In this document: piece by piece, positions 15,448-23,814 of the stretch
How the letters are laid out: every line of letters begins with the position of its first letter
How positions within the stretch are numbered: the stretch's first letter is position 1
Assembly: GCA_040544425.1 (NCBI GenBank)
Contig: JBEONO010000001.1
Span: forward strand, 248,001-312,000
From: Solimicrobium sp040544425
Lineage (GTDB): Bacteria; Pseudomonadota; Gammaproteobacteria; Burkholderiales; Burkholderiaceae_D
Length of the DNA stretch: 64,000 bases
Direction of reading: 5' to 3'
Translations under genes and position numbers: made by a program
The notes under the pieces: model-generated
The model's input: only the letters and a program-made list of their open reading frames with translations
Database searches by the model: none
Told to the model about the DNA's origin: nothing

Positions 15448-16329
15448 ATGTCCAGCAACCAACTTTTAGAGATGACCCAATCGCAACGCGACCGCCTTGC
15501 GTTCCTTGAGTTGCGCCTGCGTTTCGTTGGAGAATTTCGTCGCCAGGACTTGGTGGAACGGTTTGGCATCCAAGCGGCGGCGGCAACTCGCGACATAGGT
15601 CAGTACAAAGAACTAGGCCCCCGCAATCTTGACTACGACACAAAGCGCAAGGTTTATGTGCGCGCCGATTGGTTTCGCCCGGTATTCGACTTTGCAGCAA
15701 GTCGCGTCCTTACATGGTTGTCGCAGGGCTTTGGTGACGGCGAACCGATGCGTGTCCGCCAATTGGTTGCGTGCGAAGGTTCGGAGCTGTCGATCAATCT
15801 CGATCTCGAAATGTTGTCGGTGTTGACTCGCGCCATCCACAAGAAAACAGCTGTCGAGATTTCTTACCGCGCGCTGTCCAGCGGATTGACCACCCGTGAG
15901 ATCGTCCCCTTCGCCTTGGCCGACAACGGGCAGCGTTGGCACGTCCGCGCGTTCGACCGTCGCAGCGGCGACTTCCGCGATTTCGTACTGACTCGAATTG
16001 CTGATGCCAGATCGGTCGCCGGTGCGGTTCAAGAGCACGAAAACTCCGACCAAGACATTCAGTGGAACCGGATCGCGGAGATTGAACTGGTTCCTCACCC
16101 GGCCAACGTACAGCACCCCGACACCATCGAAGCCGAGTACGGGATGGAAAACGGTGCGCTACGAATGCGAGTGCGCGCGGCAATGGCCGGATACCTGATG
16201 CGGCGCTGGAACGTGGACTGTACCGAAGACCACAGTCTCAAGGGTGCCGAGTACCACCTCTGGCTGCGCAATCGCCAAGCGCTTTATGGCGTGACCAACC
16301 TCGTGCTTGCACCAGGGTACGAGGCTTAG
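15448..16329 (+). CDS. WYL-domain transcriptional regulator (CapW/BrxR-like)
   Basis: This 293-aa protein has an N-terminal winged helix (residues about 12-55, with EFRRQDLVERFGIQAAAATR), a central WYL domain (about 125-205, containing AVEISYRAL, QRWHVRAFDRRSGDFRDFVL) and a C-terminal WCX-like extension. CapW/BrxR proteins of this build sit at the head of CBASS, BREX and other defence operons as repressors. Here it is the first plus-strand gene of the defence block, with an operator-like repeat in its promoter and the helicase 14 bases downstream. Confidence 0.85.
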   Translation: MSSNQLLEMTQSQRDRLAFLELRLRFVGEFRRQDLVERFGIQAAAATRDIGQYKELGPRNLDYDTKRKVYVRADWFRPVFDFAASRVLTWLSQGFGDGEPMRVRQLVACEGSELSINLDLEMLSVLTRAIHKKTAVEISYRALSSGLTTREIVPFALADNGQRWHVRAFDRRSGDFRDFVLTRIADARSVAGAVQEHENSDQDIQWNRIAEIELVPHPANVQHPDTIEAEYGMENGALRMRVRAAMAGYLMRRWNVDCTEDHSLKGAEYHLWLRNRQALYGVTNLVLAPGYEA

Positions 16330-16343
16330 GAGAAGGCTTACAG

Positions 16344-19300
16344 ATGCTAAAACTAGAAGACATCAAGAAAAACGCAGCCATCTCCGGTATCGAGCCCGGG
16401 CATGTCGTGCGCATTGTTACCACGGAACCTGTCGGCGACAACGCCCTCACCGTCTACTACAAGACAGCGGATGGCAAGCTCCTGGAACGGATGCTATTCC
16501 GCAACGACGAGGTGAAGTTGTCGCTGGCCGAGGCTGGCCGCCCCTGGGCGTTTGATGCGCCGGGTGAGGAATTTAAGCTCGCAGTCGAAGCCTACCGCAT
16601 CAATCTGGCCCACCTGTTCGATCCAATGATGGCCGTCCACACATCCAATGTGGAGCCGCTGCCGCACCAGATCACCGCTGTTTACGAATCAATGCTGCCA
16701 CGCCAGCCCCTTCGTTATGTGCTGGCGGACGATCCGGGTGCGGGCAAAACCATCATGGCAGGGCTGTTCATCCGCGAACTGTTGATGCGTGCCGATGCCA
16801 AGCGCATCCTGATTGTTGCGCCGGGCAGTCTGGTCGAACAGTGGCAGGACGAAATGTTCGAGAAGTTTGGTCTGTCCTTCACATTGTTTTCTCGCGAGCA
16901 AGTTGAGCAGTCACGCGGAGGCAATCCGTTCGACGATATCGACCTGATGGTCGCTCGGGTAGATCAACTCTCCCGCAACGAAGACCTCCAAGAAAAGCTG
17001 CGACTTTCCCATTGGGATCTGATCGTTGTCGATGAAGCGCACAAACTGTCAGCCAGCTACTTCGGCAACAAGGTCAACAAGACCAAGCGTTTTCAATTGG
17101 GCGAACTTCTAGGCTCGATCACGCGTCACTTCCTGCTGATGACTGCTACACCGCACAACGGCAAGGAAGAGGACTTCCAGCTGTTCATGTCCTTGCTGGA
17201 CTCTGACCGCTTCTATGGCAAGTTCCGCGACGGTGCGCATAAGGTCGACGTAACTGATTTGATGCGCCGCACAGTCAAGGAAGAGATGCTGCGCTTCGAT
17301 GGCACCAAACTGTTCCCTGATCGCCGCGCCATCACCGCCAACTACAAACTCTCTGATCCTGAAGCCGCGCTCTACGCCGCAGTGACCGACTACGTCAAAG
17401 AGGAAATGAACCGGGCAGATCAACTGGACGGCCAGCGCAAAGGTAACGTCGGTTTCGCGCTGACATCCCTGCAGCGTCGATTGGCGTCGAGCCCAGAAGC
17501 GATTTACCAATCACTCAAACGTCGGTGCAACAAACTCAAGCGTCGTGTTGAAGATGAGAAGCTACGAAATCGTGGTCAAACGCTGGCTGAAACGATCAAT
17601 CTCAATGGTGCACCGGAAGACATTTGGGAATCTGCCGACGCCATGTCGCCAGACGATTATGAAAATTTCGAAGAGGCCGTGGTCGATCAAGCGACGGCAG
17701 CCCAAACCATTCAGGAACTTGAGGCAGAAATCATCATCCTTGAGGCATTAGAAGAGCAGGCAAAGCAGGTTGTCCATTCCGGTCAAGACCGCAAGTGGGA
17801 CGAACTGTCCAACCTGTTGCAGTCGCCAACCATGCGCGAGGAAAGCGGCCGCCAGCGCAAGCTGATCATCTTCACCGAGCATCGCGATACGCTGAATTAC
17901 CTTGCGGTCAAAATTCGTGGCCTTATCGGCAACGAGGAAGCCGTGACCATGATCCACGGCGGCATCAAACGCGAAGAGCGCCGCAAGGTTCAGGAACTGT
18001 TCCGAAATGACCCTGCAACGCGCGTCCTTCTGGCCACCGACGCCGCTGGCGAAGGTGTGAATCTGCAAAACGCCAACCTGATGGTTAATTACGACCTGCC
18101 CTGGAACCCCAACCGTCTGGAGCAGCGCTTCGGTCGTATTCACCGCATCGGCCAGACCGAGGTCTGCCACTTGTGGAATATGGTCGCCGCCGAAACCCGC
18201 GAGGGCGACGTGTTCCAGCGCCTGTTCGAGAAGCTGGAAGTCGAGCGCGAAGCATTGGGAGGCCGTGTGTTCGACATCCTGGGCGAGGTTTTTGAGGACA
18301 AGAGCCTCAAAGACTTGCTGATCGAGGCGATCCGCTACGGTGAAGATCCCGAAGTCCGCTCGCGCCTGCTGCGCAAGATCGAAGGCGCGCTCGATACCGC
18401 CCACCTTGAAAACATCATCAAGCGCAACGCGCTATGCGAAGAAGTGATGAGCACCGAGCGCCTGTTTGCCGTCAAAGAAGAAATGGAAAAGGCCGAGGCC
18501 CGCAAGCTGCAGCCCTACTTCATCCGCTCCTTTTTCAATCAGGCCTTCCAGCAACTTGGCGGTGAACTGCGTCCGCGTGAGCAAGGCCGCTACGAGATCA
18601 CCCACGTTCCGGCAAACATCCGGGAACGCGACCGGCAAATCACTGGGCGTGACCGCCGCAACGCCGACACGGTACTGCGTCGCTACGAACGGGTCTGCTT
18701 CGAGAAGCAATTCGTCCGCCTGATCGAGCGTGTCGGTGCGCCAATGGCCAGCCTGATGCACCCCGGCCACCCGCTGATGCAATCGGTGACCGACCTCGTG
18801 CTGGAGCAGCATCGCAACAAACTTAAGCAAGGCGCTGTGCTGGTCGACCCCAGCGATATGGGCATCACCCCCAAGGTAATGTTCATCATCGACCACTCGG
18901 TGCGAGAAGGTGCAGATCCGGCCCACGTCGTTTCTCGCCGGATGCAATTTGTTGAGATCGACCCTCAGGGCAACACCATCAATGCTGGCTGGGCCCCTCA
19001 CTTGGATATGGAATCCATCAGCAAGGCCGATCTGGCATTGATTCAGGATGTCTTCGCCGCGCCGTGGCTCAACGGCACAGACGCGCAAAACCTCGAGCAA
19101 GTCGCGCTGGCGCACGCGTCCACCCATCTGGTGCCAGAACACTTCGACGAGGTGCGCAACCGGCGCGAGAAAAATGTCGACAAGACCTTAGCCGCAGTTC
19201 ACGAGCGCTTGGTCAAGGAAATCAACTACTGGTCGGATCGCTACATCAAGTTGCAGGACGATATTGCAGCAGGCAAGGACGTTCGCCTGACGCTCGAAAA

Positions 19301-19868
19301 CGTCCGCCGCACCATTGACGACCTGACGGCCCGCCGCGAGTCACGCGAAAAAGAACTGCTGGCCATGCGTCACGTCATTTCGGTAACGCCCGTTGTTGCC
19401 GGTGGGGCCTTGGTGATTCCTGCAGGCCTGCTTGCCCAGCGGACAGGTCAACCGGGCTGGACGGCAGACGCCGACGCACGAGCTCGCGTCGAATGGGCAG
19501 CCATGAACGCCGTGATGGCTGCCGAGCGCGCCCTTGGCCACGAGGTCATCGACGTGTCGGCACAAAAGTGCGGATGGGACGTGACTAGCTTGCCAAGAGC
19601 GATAGACGGAAAACTCCCACCCTCACGCCACATTGAGGTCAAGGGCCGAGCCAAGGGCAGCAGCACGGTCACGGTTACCCGCAACGAAATCCTCTACGGG
19701 CTGAACCAGCAGGATAAATTCATTCTGGCCATCGTCATGGTGGACGGCGATCAGCACGAAGGGCCGTTTTACGTGACAAAGCCCTTCACGCAAGAGCCGG
19801 ATTGGGCGGTCACCAGCATCAATCTCGATCTCGACCAATTGCTGGCGAAAGCAGAGCGTGCCGGATGA
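16344..19868 (+). CDS. SNF2-type DEAH helicase with C-terminal DUF3883 (DrmD/HmaA-like)
   Basis: A 1174-aa SWI2/SNF2 ATPase. Walker A is DDPGAGKT (about residues 129-136), DEAH box VVDEAHK near 230, motif III LMTATPHN, and helicase C-terminal motifs LLATDAAGEGVNLQ and QRFGRIHRIGQ. The last about 120 residues (HEVIDVSAQKCGWDV, then RHIEVKGRA) look like DUF3883, a restriction-endonuclease-like fold. DISARM class 1 DrmD is the nearest family I know. An 'RX-methylase-ATPase' neighbourhood replaces the DISARM core here. Its TGA overlaps the next ATG (ATGA). Confidence 0.88.
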   Translation: MLKLEDIKKNAAISGIEPGHVVRIVTTEPVGDNALTVYYKTADGKLLERMLFRNDEVKLSLAEAGRPWAFDAPGEEFKLAVEAYRINLAHLFDPMMAVHTSNVEPLPHQITAVYESMLPRQPLRYVLADDPGAGKTIMAGLFIRELLMRADAKRILIVAPGSLVEQWQDEMFEKFGLSFTLFSREQVEQSRGGNPFDDIDLMVARVDQLSRNEDLQEKLRLSHWDLIVVDEAHKLSASYFGNKVNKTKRFQLGELLGSITRHFLLMTATPHNGKEEDFQLFMSLLDSDRFYGKFRDGAHKVDVTDLMRRTVKEEMLRFDGTKLFPDRRAITANYKLSDPEAALYAAVTDYVKEEMNRADQLDGQRKGNVGFALTSLQRRLASSPEAIYQSLKRRCNKLKRRVEDEKLRNRGQTLAETINLNGAPEDIWESADAMSPDDYENFEEAVVDQATAAQTIQELEAEIIILEALEEQAKQVVHSGQDRKWDELSNLLQSPTMREESGRQRKLIIFTEHRDTLNYLAVKIRGLIGNEEAVTMIHGGIKREERRKVQELFRNDPATRVLLATDAAGEGVNLQNANLMVNYDLPWNPNRLEQRFGRIHRIGQTEVCHLWNMVAAETREGDVFQRLFEKLEVEREALGGRVFDILGEVFEDKSLKDLLIEAIRYGEDPEVRSRLLRKIEGALDTAHLENIIKRNALCEEVMSTERLFAVKEEMEKAEARKLQPYFIRSFFNQAFQQLGGELRPREQGRYEITHVPANIRERDRQITGRDRRNADTVLRRYERVCFEKQFVRLIERVGAPMASLMHPGHPLMQSVTDLVLEQHRNKLKQGAVLVDPSDMGITPKVMFIIDHSVREGADPAHVVSRRMQFVEIDPQGNTINAGWAPHLDMESISKADLALIQDVFAAPWLNGTDAQNLEQVALAHASTHLVPEHFDEVRNRREKNVDKTLAAVHERLVKEINYWSDRYIKLQDDIAAGKDVRLTLENVRRTIDDLTARRESREKELLAMRHVISVTPVVAGGALVIPAGLLAQRTGQPGWTADADARARVEWAAMNAVMAAERALGHEVIDVSAQKCGWDVTSLPRAIDGKLPPSRHIEVKGRAKGSSTVTVTRNEILYGLNQQDKFILAIVMVDGDQHEGPFYVTKPFTQEPDWAVTSINLDLDQLLAKAERAG

Positions 19869-20908
19869 GTCAACACGACATTTTTGATTCGCTGGCCCGC
19901 AATGCTTTCGATTTTCTGGAGCGGGGGATCGGCGAGTTCGATAAGGCACCCAAATACTCGGTAATCCATTTCTGTGCTGCAGTGGAGATGCTGCTCAAGG
20001 CTCGACTGATGAAGGAGCACTGGTCGCTGATTGTCTCCAAGCCAGAGCAGGCCAATCTCAACAAATTCATGGCCGGAGACTTTGCTTCGGTCACGATGGA
20101 AGAAGCGCGAGCACGCATTCGGGACATTGCTGGCGAGGAGATTGCGGACGATGCATTCAACAGTTTTCGCACACTGGCCAATCATCGCAACAAGATGATC
20201 CATTTTTTCCACGCCGATGTGGACAGTGATGGACAAGCCAAGGCACAGATCGTAGCAGAACATTGTCGCTCTTGGTTTCATCTGCACCGTCTTTTGAATC
20301 GCTGGGACGCCTACTTTCATGACTTCGGCGCGGAGATATCACGCGCTGATCGCGCGATGAAAGCGCATCGAAAATACCTGAGTGCCAAGTTCAAGGCATT
20401 GAAGCCAGAGCTGGATGCAAGCCGCAAGGCTGGCGATAAACCGAAAGCCTGCAGCGCCTGCGGTTTCAAAGCAGCTGTGCCGGATGCCTTGGACGACCAA
20501 ATCGCAACGCTTCGCTGTCTGGTGTGCGATCACACCGAGACTCAGGTGGAGATCGACTGCCCTCACTGCAATCAAGCTGTCGTCATCGCAAGTGAAGGTT
20601 ATGCCAAGTGTGAGCACTGCGGCGGTTCAATCGAGCCCGAACACTTGGTCGATGCGTTAACCAAAGATGTCGTCGGCACAAAGGACTATTTCGAGACTGG
20701 ATTGCCAGCCAACTGCGGCAGCTGCGATGGCTACCACACGGTTGTCAGCCGAGGTGACGTGTACTTCTGCTCCAACTGCTTCGACATGAGCGATAACGTT
20801 GAGCAATGCGATTGGTGTAACGAACTGAACACTGGCGATATGGAACACAGTTATTCAACAGGCTGCAGCCAATGCGAAGGCAAAGTGGGCTGGGAAAAGG
20901 ACGATTAA
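19865..20908 (+). CDS. HEPN-like protein with four zinc ribbons
   Basis: A 347-aa protein read from the ATG at 19865, which overlaps the helicase stop as ATGA. The N-terminal about 140 residues are helical and carry an Rx4H motif (RNKMIH, residues 108-113), the active-site signature of HEPN ribonucleases. The C-terminal part holds eight CxxC pairs (CSAC, CLVC, CPHC, CEHC, CGSC, CSNC, CDWC, CSQC), enough for four zinc ribbons. The methylase starts directly after its stop (TAAATG). It may be an RNA-sensing or RNA-cutting subunit of the system; the function is inferred from motifs only. Confidence 0.7.
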   Translation: MSQHDIFDSLARNAFDFLERGIGEFDKAPKYSVIHFCAAVEMLLKARLMKEHWSLIVSKPEQANLNKFMAGDFASVTMEEARARIRDIAGEEIADDAFNSFRTLANHRNKMIHFFHADVDSDGQAKAQIVAEHCRSWFHLHRLLNRWDAYFHDFGAEISRADRAMKAHRKYLSAKFKALKPELDASRKAGDKPKACSACGFKAAVPDALDDQIATLRCLVCDHTETQVEIDCPHCNQAVVIASEGYAKCEHCGGSIEPEHLVDALTKDVVGTKDYFETGLPANCGSCDGYHTVVSRGDVYFCSNCFDMSDNVEQCDWCNELNTGDMEHSYSTGCSQCEGKVGWEKDD

Positions 20909-23800
20909 ATGAAGATCAAAATACCAAAAAAACTAATTGAAGTGGCGCTACCACTCGACAAAATAAACGCAGCTGCAACCTACGAAAAGCTGGTCAAAAT
21001 TGGCAAGCCAACCAGCATTCATCTATGGTGGGCTCGACGGCCCTTGGCTGCAGCACGGGCAATAATATTCGCTCAAATGGTTAATGACCCTGGCTATCAG
21101 CAAGGGGGTGGGTTCAAGTATGGAGTGAACAAGGAAAAGGCAGACATCGAGCGCGAACGGTTGTTCAAGATCATCGAAGATCTAGTGCTTTGGGACAATA
21201 CAAACAACGAAACTGTTCTTTCACGCGCGCGCGCCGAGATTAGCCGGAGTTGGAGAGAAACCTGCGAACTAAATAAGAGTCACCCGCAGTCTGCCGAGTT
21301 GTTCAACCCGGATAAATTGCCCGCCTTCCATGATCCGTTTGCGGGGGGCGGTGCAATCCCTCTAGAAGCTCAACGCCTCGGTTTAGAAAGTTACGCATCC
21401 GACCTCAACCCGGTGGCAGTGACGATCAATAAAGTGATGATCGAAATCCCGCCACGTTTTGCGGGGCTTCCACCAGTAGGGCCCATACCCCAAGGAGACA
21501 AGCAAGCAAAATTACACAATGACTGGTTTGGTGCTCGCGGTCTGGCAGAAGATGTTCACCGCTATGGGACTTGGATGCGTTCGGAAGCTGAGAAACGCAT
21601 TGGTCATCTATATCCAAAAATTGAAATAACAAAGCATATTGTTGATGACCGACCCGATCTAAAGCCACACATTGGTGAAAAACTGACAGTAATCGCATGG
21701 CTATGGGCTCGAACGGTCAAAAGCCCAAATCCAGCCTTTGCACATATCGATATTCCACTTGTTTCCACGTTTGTACTGTCAAGCAAAGACGGTAAGCAAT
21801 CCTACGTTGAACCAAACTTGCATGGCGACAGCTATCAGTTTTCTGTTAAGACTGGGAAACCCGTTGATGGAGCTGAGAACGGTACAAAAGCAAAGGGCCG
21901 TGGAGCAAATTTCCAGTGCTTGTTGTCTGGCTCACCGGTCAGTGGTGAGTACATAAAGGCAGAGGGGCAGGCAGGTCGTATCGGGGCACGACTAATGGCA
22001 GTAGTCGTCGAAGGGAAACGCGGTCGCATCTATTTGTCCCCAACGGTTGAGCAGGAGGAGATTGCCCGATCAGCAGAACCAACCTGGAAGCCCGTCGGTG
22101 ACATTCCCGCGAGGTTAACGGGCGGTACTTGTGTGCCCTATGGTTTGACTCAGTGGGGTCATCTCTTCACTCCACGTCAACTCGTTGGATTGACCACTTT
22201 CTGCGAATTAATTGAAGAGGCAAAGATACTTTGCCTGAAAAATGCACTGACGGCAGGTATGGCTGATGACGGCTCCAGCTTGGAGTCAGGTGGGAATGGA
22301 GCGATTGCCTATTCCGAAGCGATAGCGACTTATCTCGCATTTGCAATAAGCAGAACAGGCGATTGGGGCAATTCTCTTTCTCGTTGGGAGTCGAAAGCCC
22401 AGGTTCCGCAACAACTCTTCGGTCGTCACGCGATTCCAATGGTTTGGGACTTTTCGGAAACAAACCTCATATGCACAAGCACAGGCTCTGTAGCAGCGTC
22501 CATCGAAAACATCTACAAAAGCTTCGGAAAAAGCTCGTCGGGTTATATTAAAGATGGGCACGCGTTCCAGGCGGATGCAGCCACGCAACAGCACTCGGCG
22601 TTAAAAGTTGTTTCTACAGACCCGCCGTATTACGACAATATTGGATACGCTGACTTATCGGATTTTTTCTACGTTTGGTTGAGGCGCACGCTTAAACCAA
22701 TTTATCCGGGCTTGTATGCAACGATGGCCGTCCCCAAAGCAGAGGAATTGGTTGCTACGCAATACAGGCACGGTGGGCAGGAGAAGGCTGAGAAGTTTTT
22801 CCTAGATGGAATGACTCGTGCAATGCACAACTTGGCTGAGCAGGCTCACCCAGCATTCCCTGTCACTATCTACTATGCATTCAAACAATCCGAAACCAAA
22901 AGCGAAGCTGGGACTTTCAGTACAGGATGGGAAACGTTTCTTGCGGCGGTTCTTCAAGCGGGATTCGCACTTACTGGAACCTGGCCACTCCGAACAGAAA
23001 TGTCCAGTCGGATGATTGGTGCGGGAACCAATGCCCTTGCATCAAGCATCGTATTGGTTTGTAGAAAACGGTCTGTCGATGCGCCTACGGTTAGTCGCCG
23101 TGAATTCATTCGGGAACTCAATGCGGTATTGCCTGAAGCACTTCTTGATATGACACATGGAGGTGTGAATTCGCCAGTTGCACCCGTGGACTTGAGCCAA
23201 GCAATTATCGGTCCTGGCATGGCGATTTTCAGCCAGTATGCCGCCGTGCTGGAGGCCGACGGCAAGCCCATGAGCGTGCGCACTGCCCTGCAGCTCATTA
23301 ACCGTTTCTTTGCAGAGGATGACTTTGATCACGACACACAGTTCTGTCTTCACTGGTTCGAGACCCAAGGTTGGGCTGAGGGGAAATACGGCGAGGCGGA
23401 TGTGTTGGCGCGTGCAAAGGGCACCAGCGTTGGCGGACTGCAGGATTCCGGAGTCGTAGAAAGCGGTGCGGGCAAGCTACGACTACTGCGATGGGCGGAG
23501 CTACCAAAAGACTGGTCACCTGAAGGCGATGCCCGCACACCCGTGTGGGAAGCCTTGCATCAGCTAATCCGTGCGTTGAATCAGGACGGCGAGTCGGCTG
23601 CTGGCGCACTGCTGGCGCGCATGCCGGCCCGTGCCGAGCCTATGCGTGCGCTGGCCTATCGCCTCTACACCCTCTGCGAACGTAAGGGCTGGGCAGAAGA
23701 AGCGCGTGACTACAACGAGTTAGTGACGGCATGGTCGAGCATAGAGCAGGCGTCTGCAGATGCTGGCATTGTCGGCTCGCAAGCAAAACTGGATATTTGA
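20909..23800 (+). CDS. DUF1156 DNA methyltransferase (N6-adenine/N4-cytosine type)
   Basis: A 963-aa modification enzyme. The N-terminal DUF1156 region (IEVALPLDKINAAATYEK, SIHLWWARRPLAAARA) leads into the SAM-binding motif DPFAGGG (residues 142-148) with SDLNPVA following. After a long insert comes the catalytic DPPYYDNIGYADL (from about residue 571). This identifies an amino-methylating enzyme. Base composition changes inside the gene: bases 21601-21660 contain 21 G/C of 60, but 23581-23640 contain 46 of 60. The first three quarters thus look like a different history from the 3' end and from the flanking genes. It lies between the HEPN and DUF499 genes. Confidence 0.88.
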   Translation: MKIKIPKKLIEVALPLDKINAAATYEKLVKIGKPTSIHLWWARRPLAAARAIIFAQMVNDPGYQQGGGFKYGVNKEKADIERERLFKIIEDLVLWDNTNNETVLSRARAEISRSWRETCELNKSHPQSAELFNPDKLPAFHDPFAGGGAIPLEAQRLGLESYASDLNPVAVTINKVMIEIPPRFAGLPPVGPIPQGDKQAKLHNDWFGARGLAEDVHRYGTWMRSEAEKRIGHLYPKIEITKHIVDDRPDLKPHIGEKLTVIAWLWARTVKSPNPAFAHIDIPLVSTFVLSSKDGKQSYVEPNLHGDSYQFSVKTGKPVDGAENGTKAKGRGANFQCLLSGSPVSGEYIKAEGQAGRIGARLMAVVVEGKRGRIYLSPTVEQEEIARSAEPTWKPVGDIPARLTGGTCVPYGLTQWGHLFTPRQLVGLTTFCELIEEAKILCLKNALTAGMADDGSSLESGGNGAIAYSEAIATYLAFAISRTGDWGNSLSRWESKAQVPQQLFGRHAIPMVWDFSETNLICTSTGSVAASIENIYKSFGKSSSGYIKDGHAFQADAATQQHSALKVVSTDPPYYDNIGYADLSDFFYVWLRRTLKPIYPGLYATMAVPKAEELVATQYRHGGQEKAEKFFLDGMTRAMHNLAEQAHPAFPVTIYYAFKQSETKSEAGTFSTGWETFLAAVLQAGFALTGTWPLRTEMSSRMIGAGTNALASSIVLVCRKRSVDAPTVSRREFIRELNAVLPEALLDMTHGGVNSPVAPVDLSQAIIGPGMAIFSQYAAVLEADGKPMSVRTALQLINRFFAEDDFDHDTQFCLHWFETQGWAEGKYGEADVLARAKGTSVGGLQDSGVVESGAGKLRLLRWAELPKDWSPEGDARTPVWEALHQLIRALNQDGESAAGALLARMPARAEPMRALAYRLYTLCERKGWAEEARDYNELVTAWSSIEQASADAGIVGSQAKLDI

Positions 23801-23814
23801 TTGGGGAGATGAAG

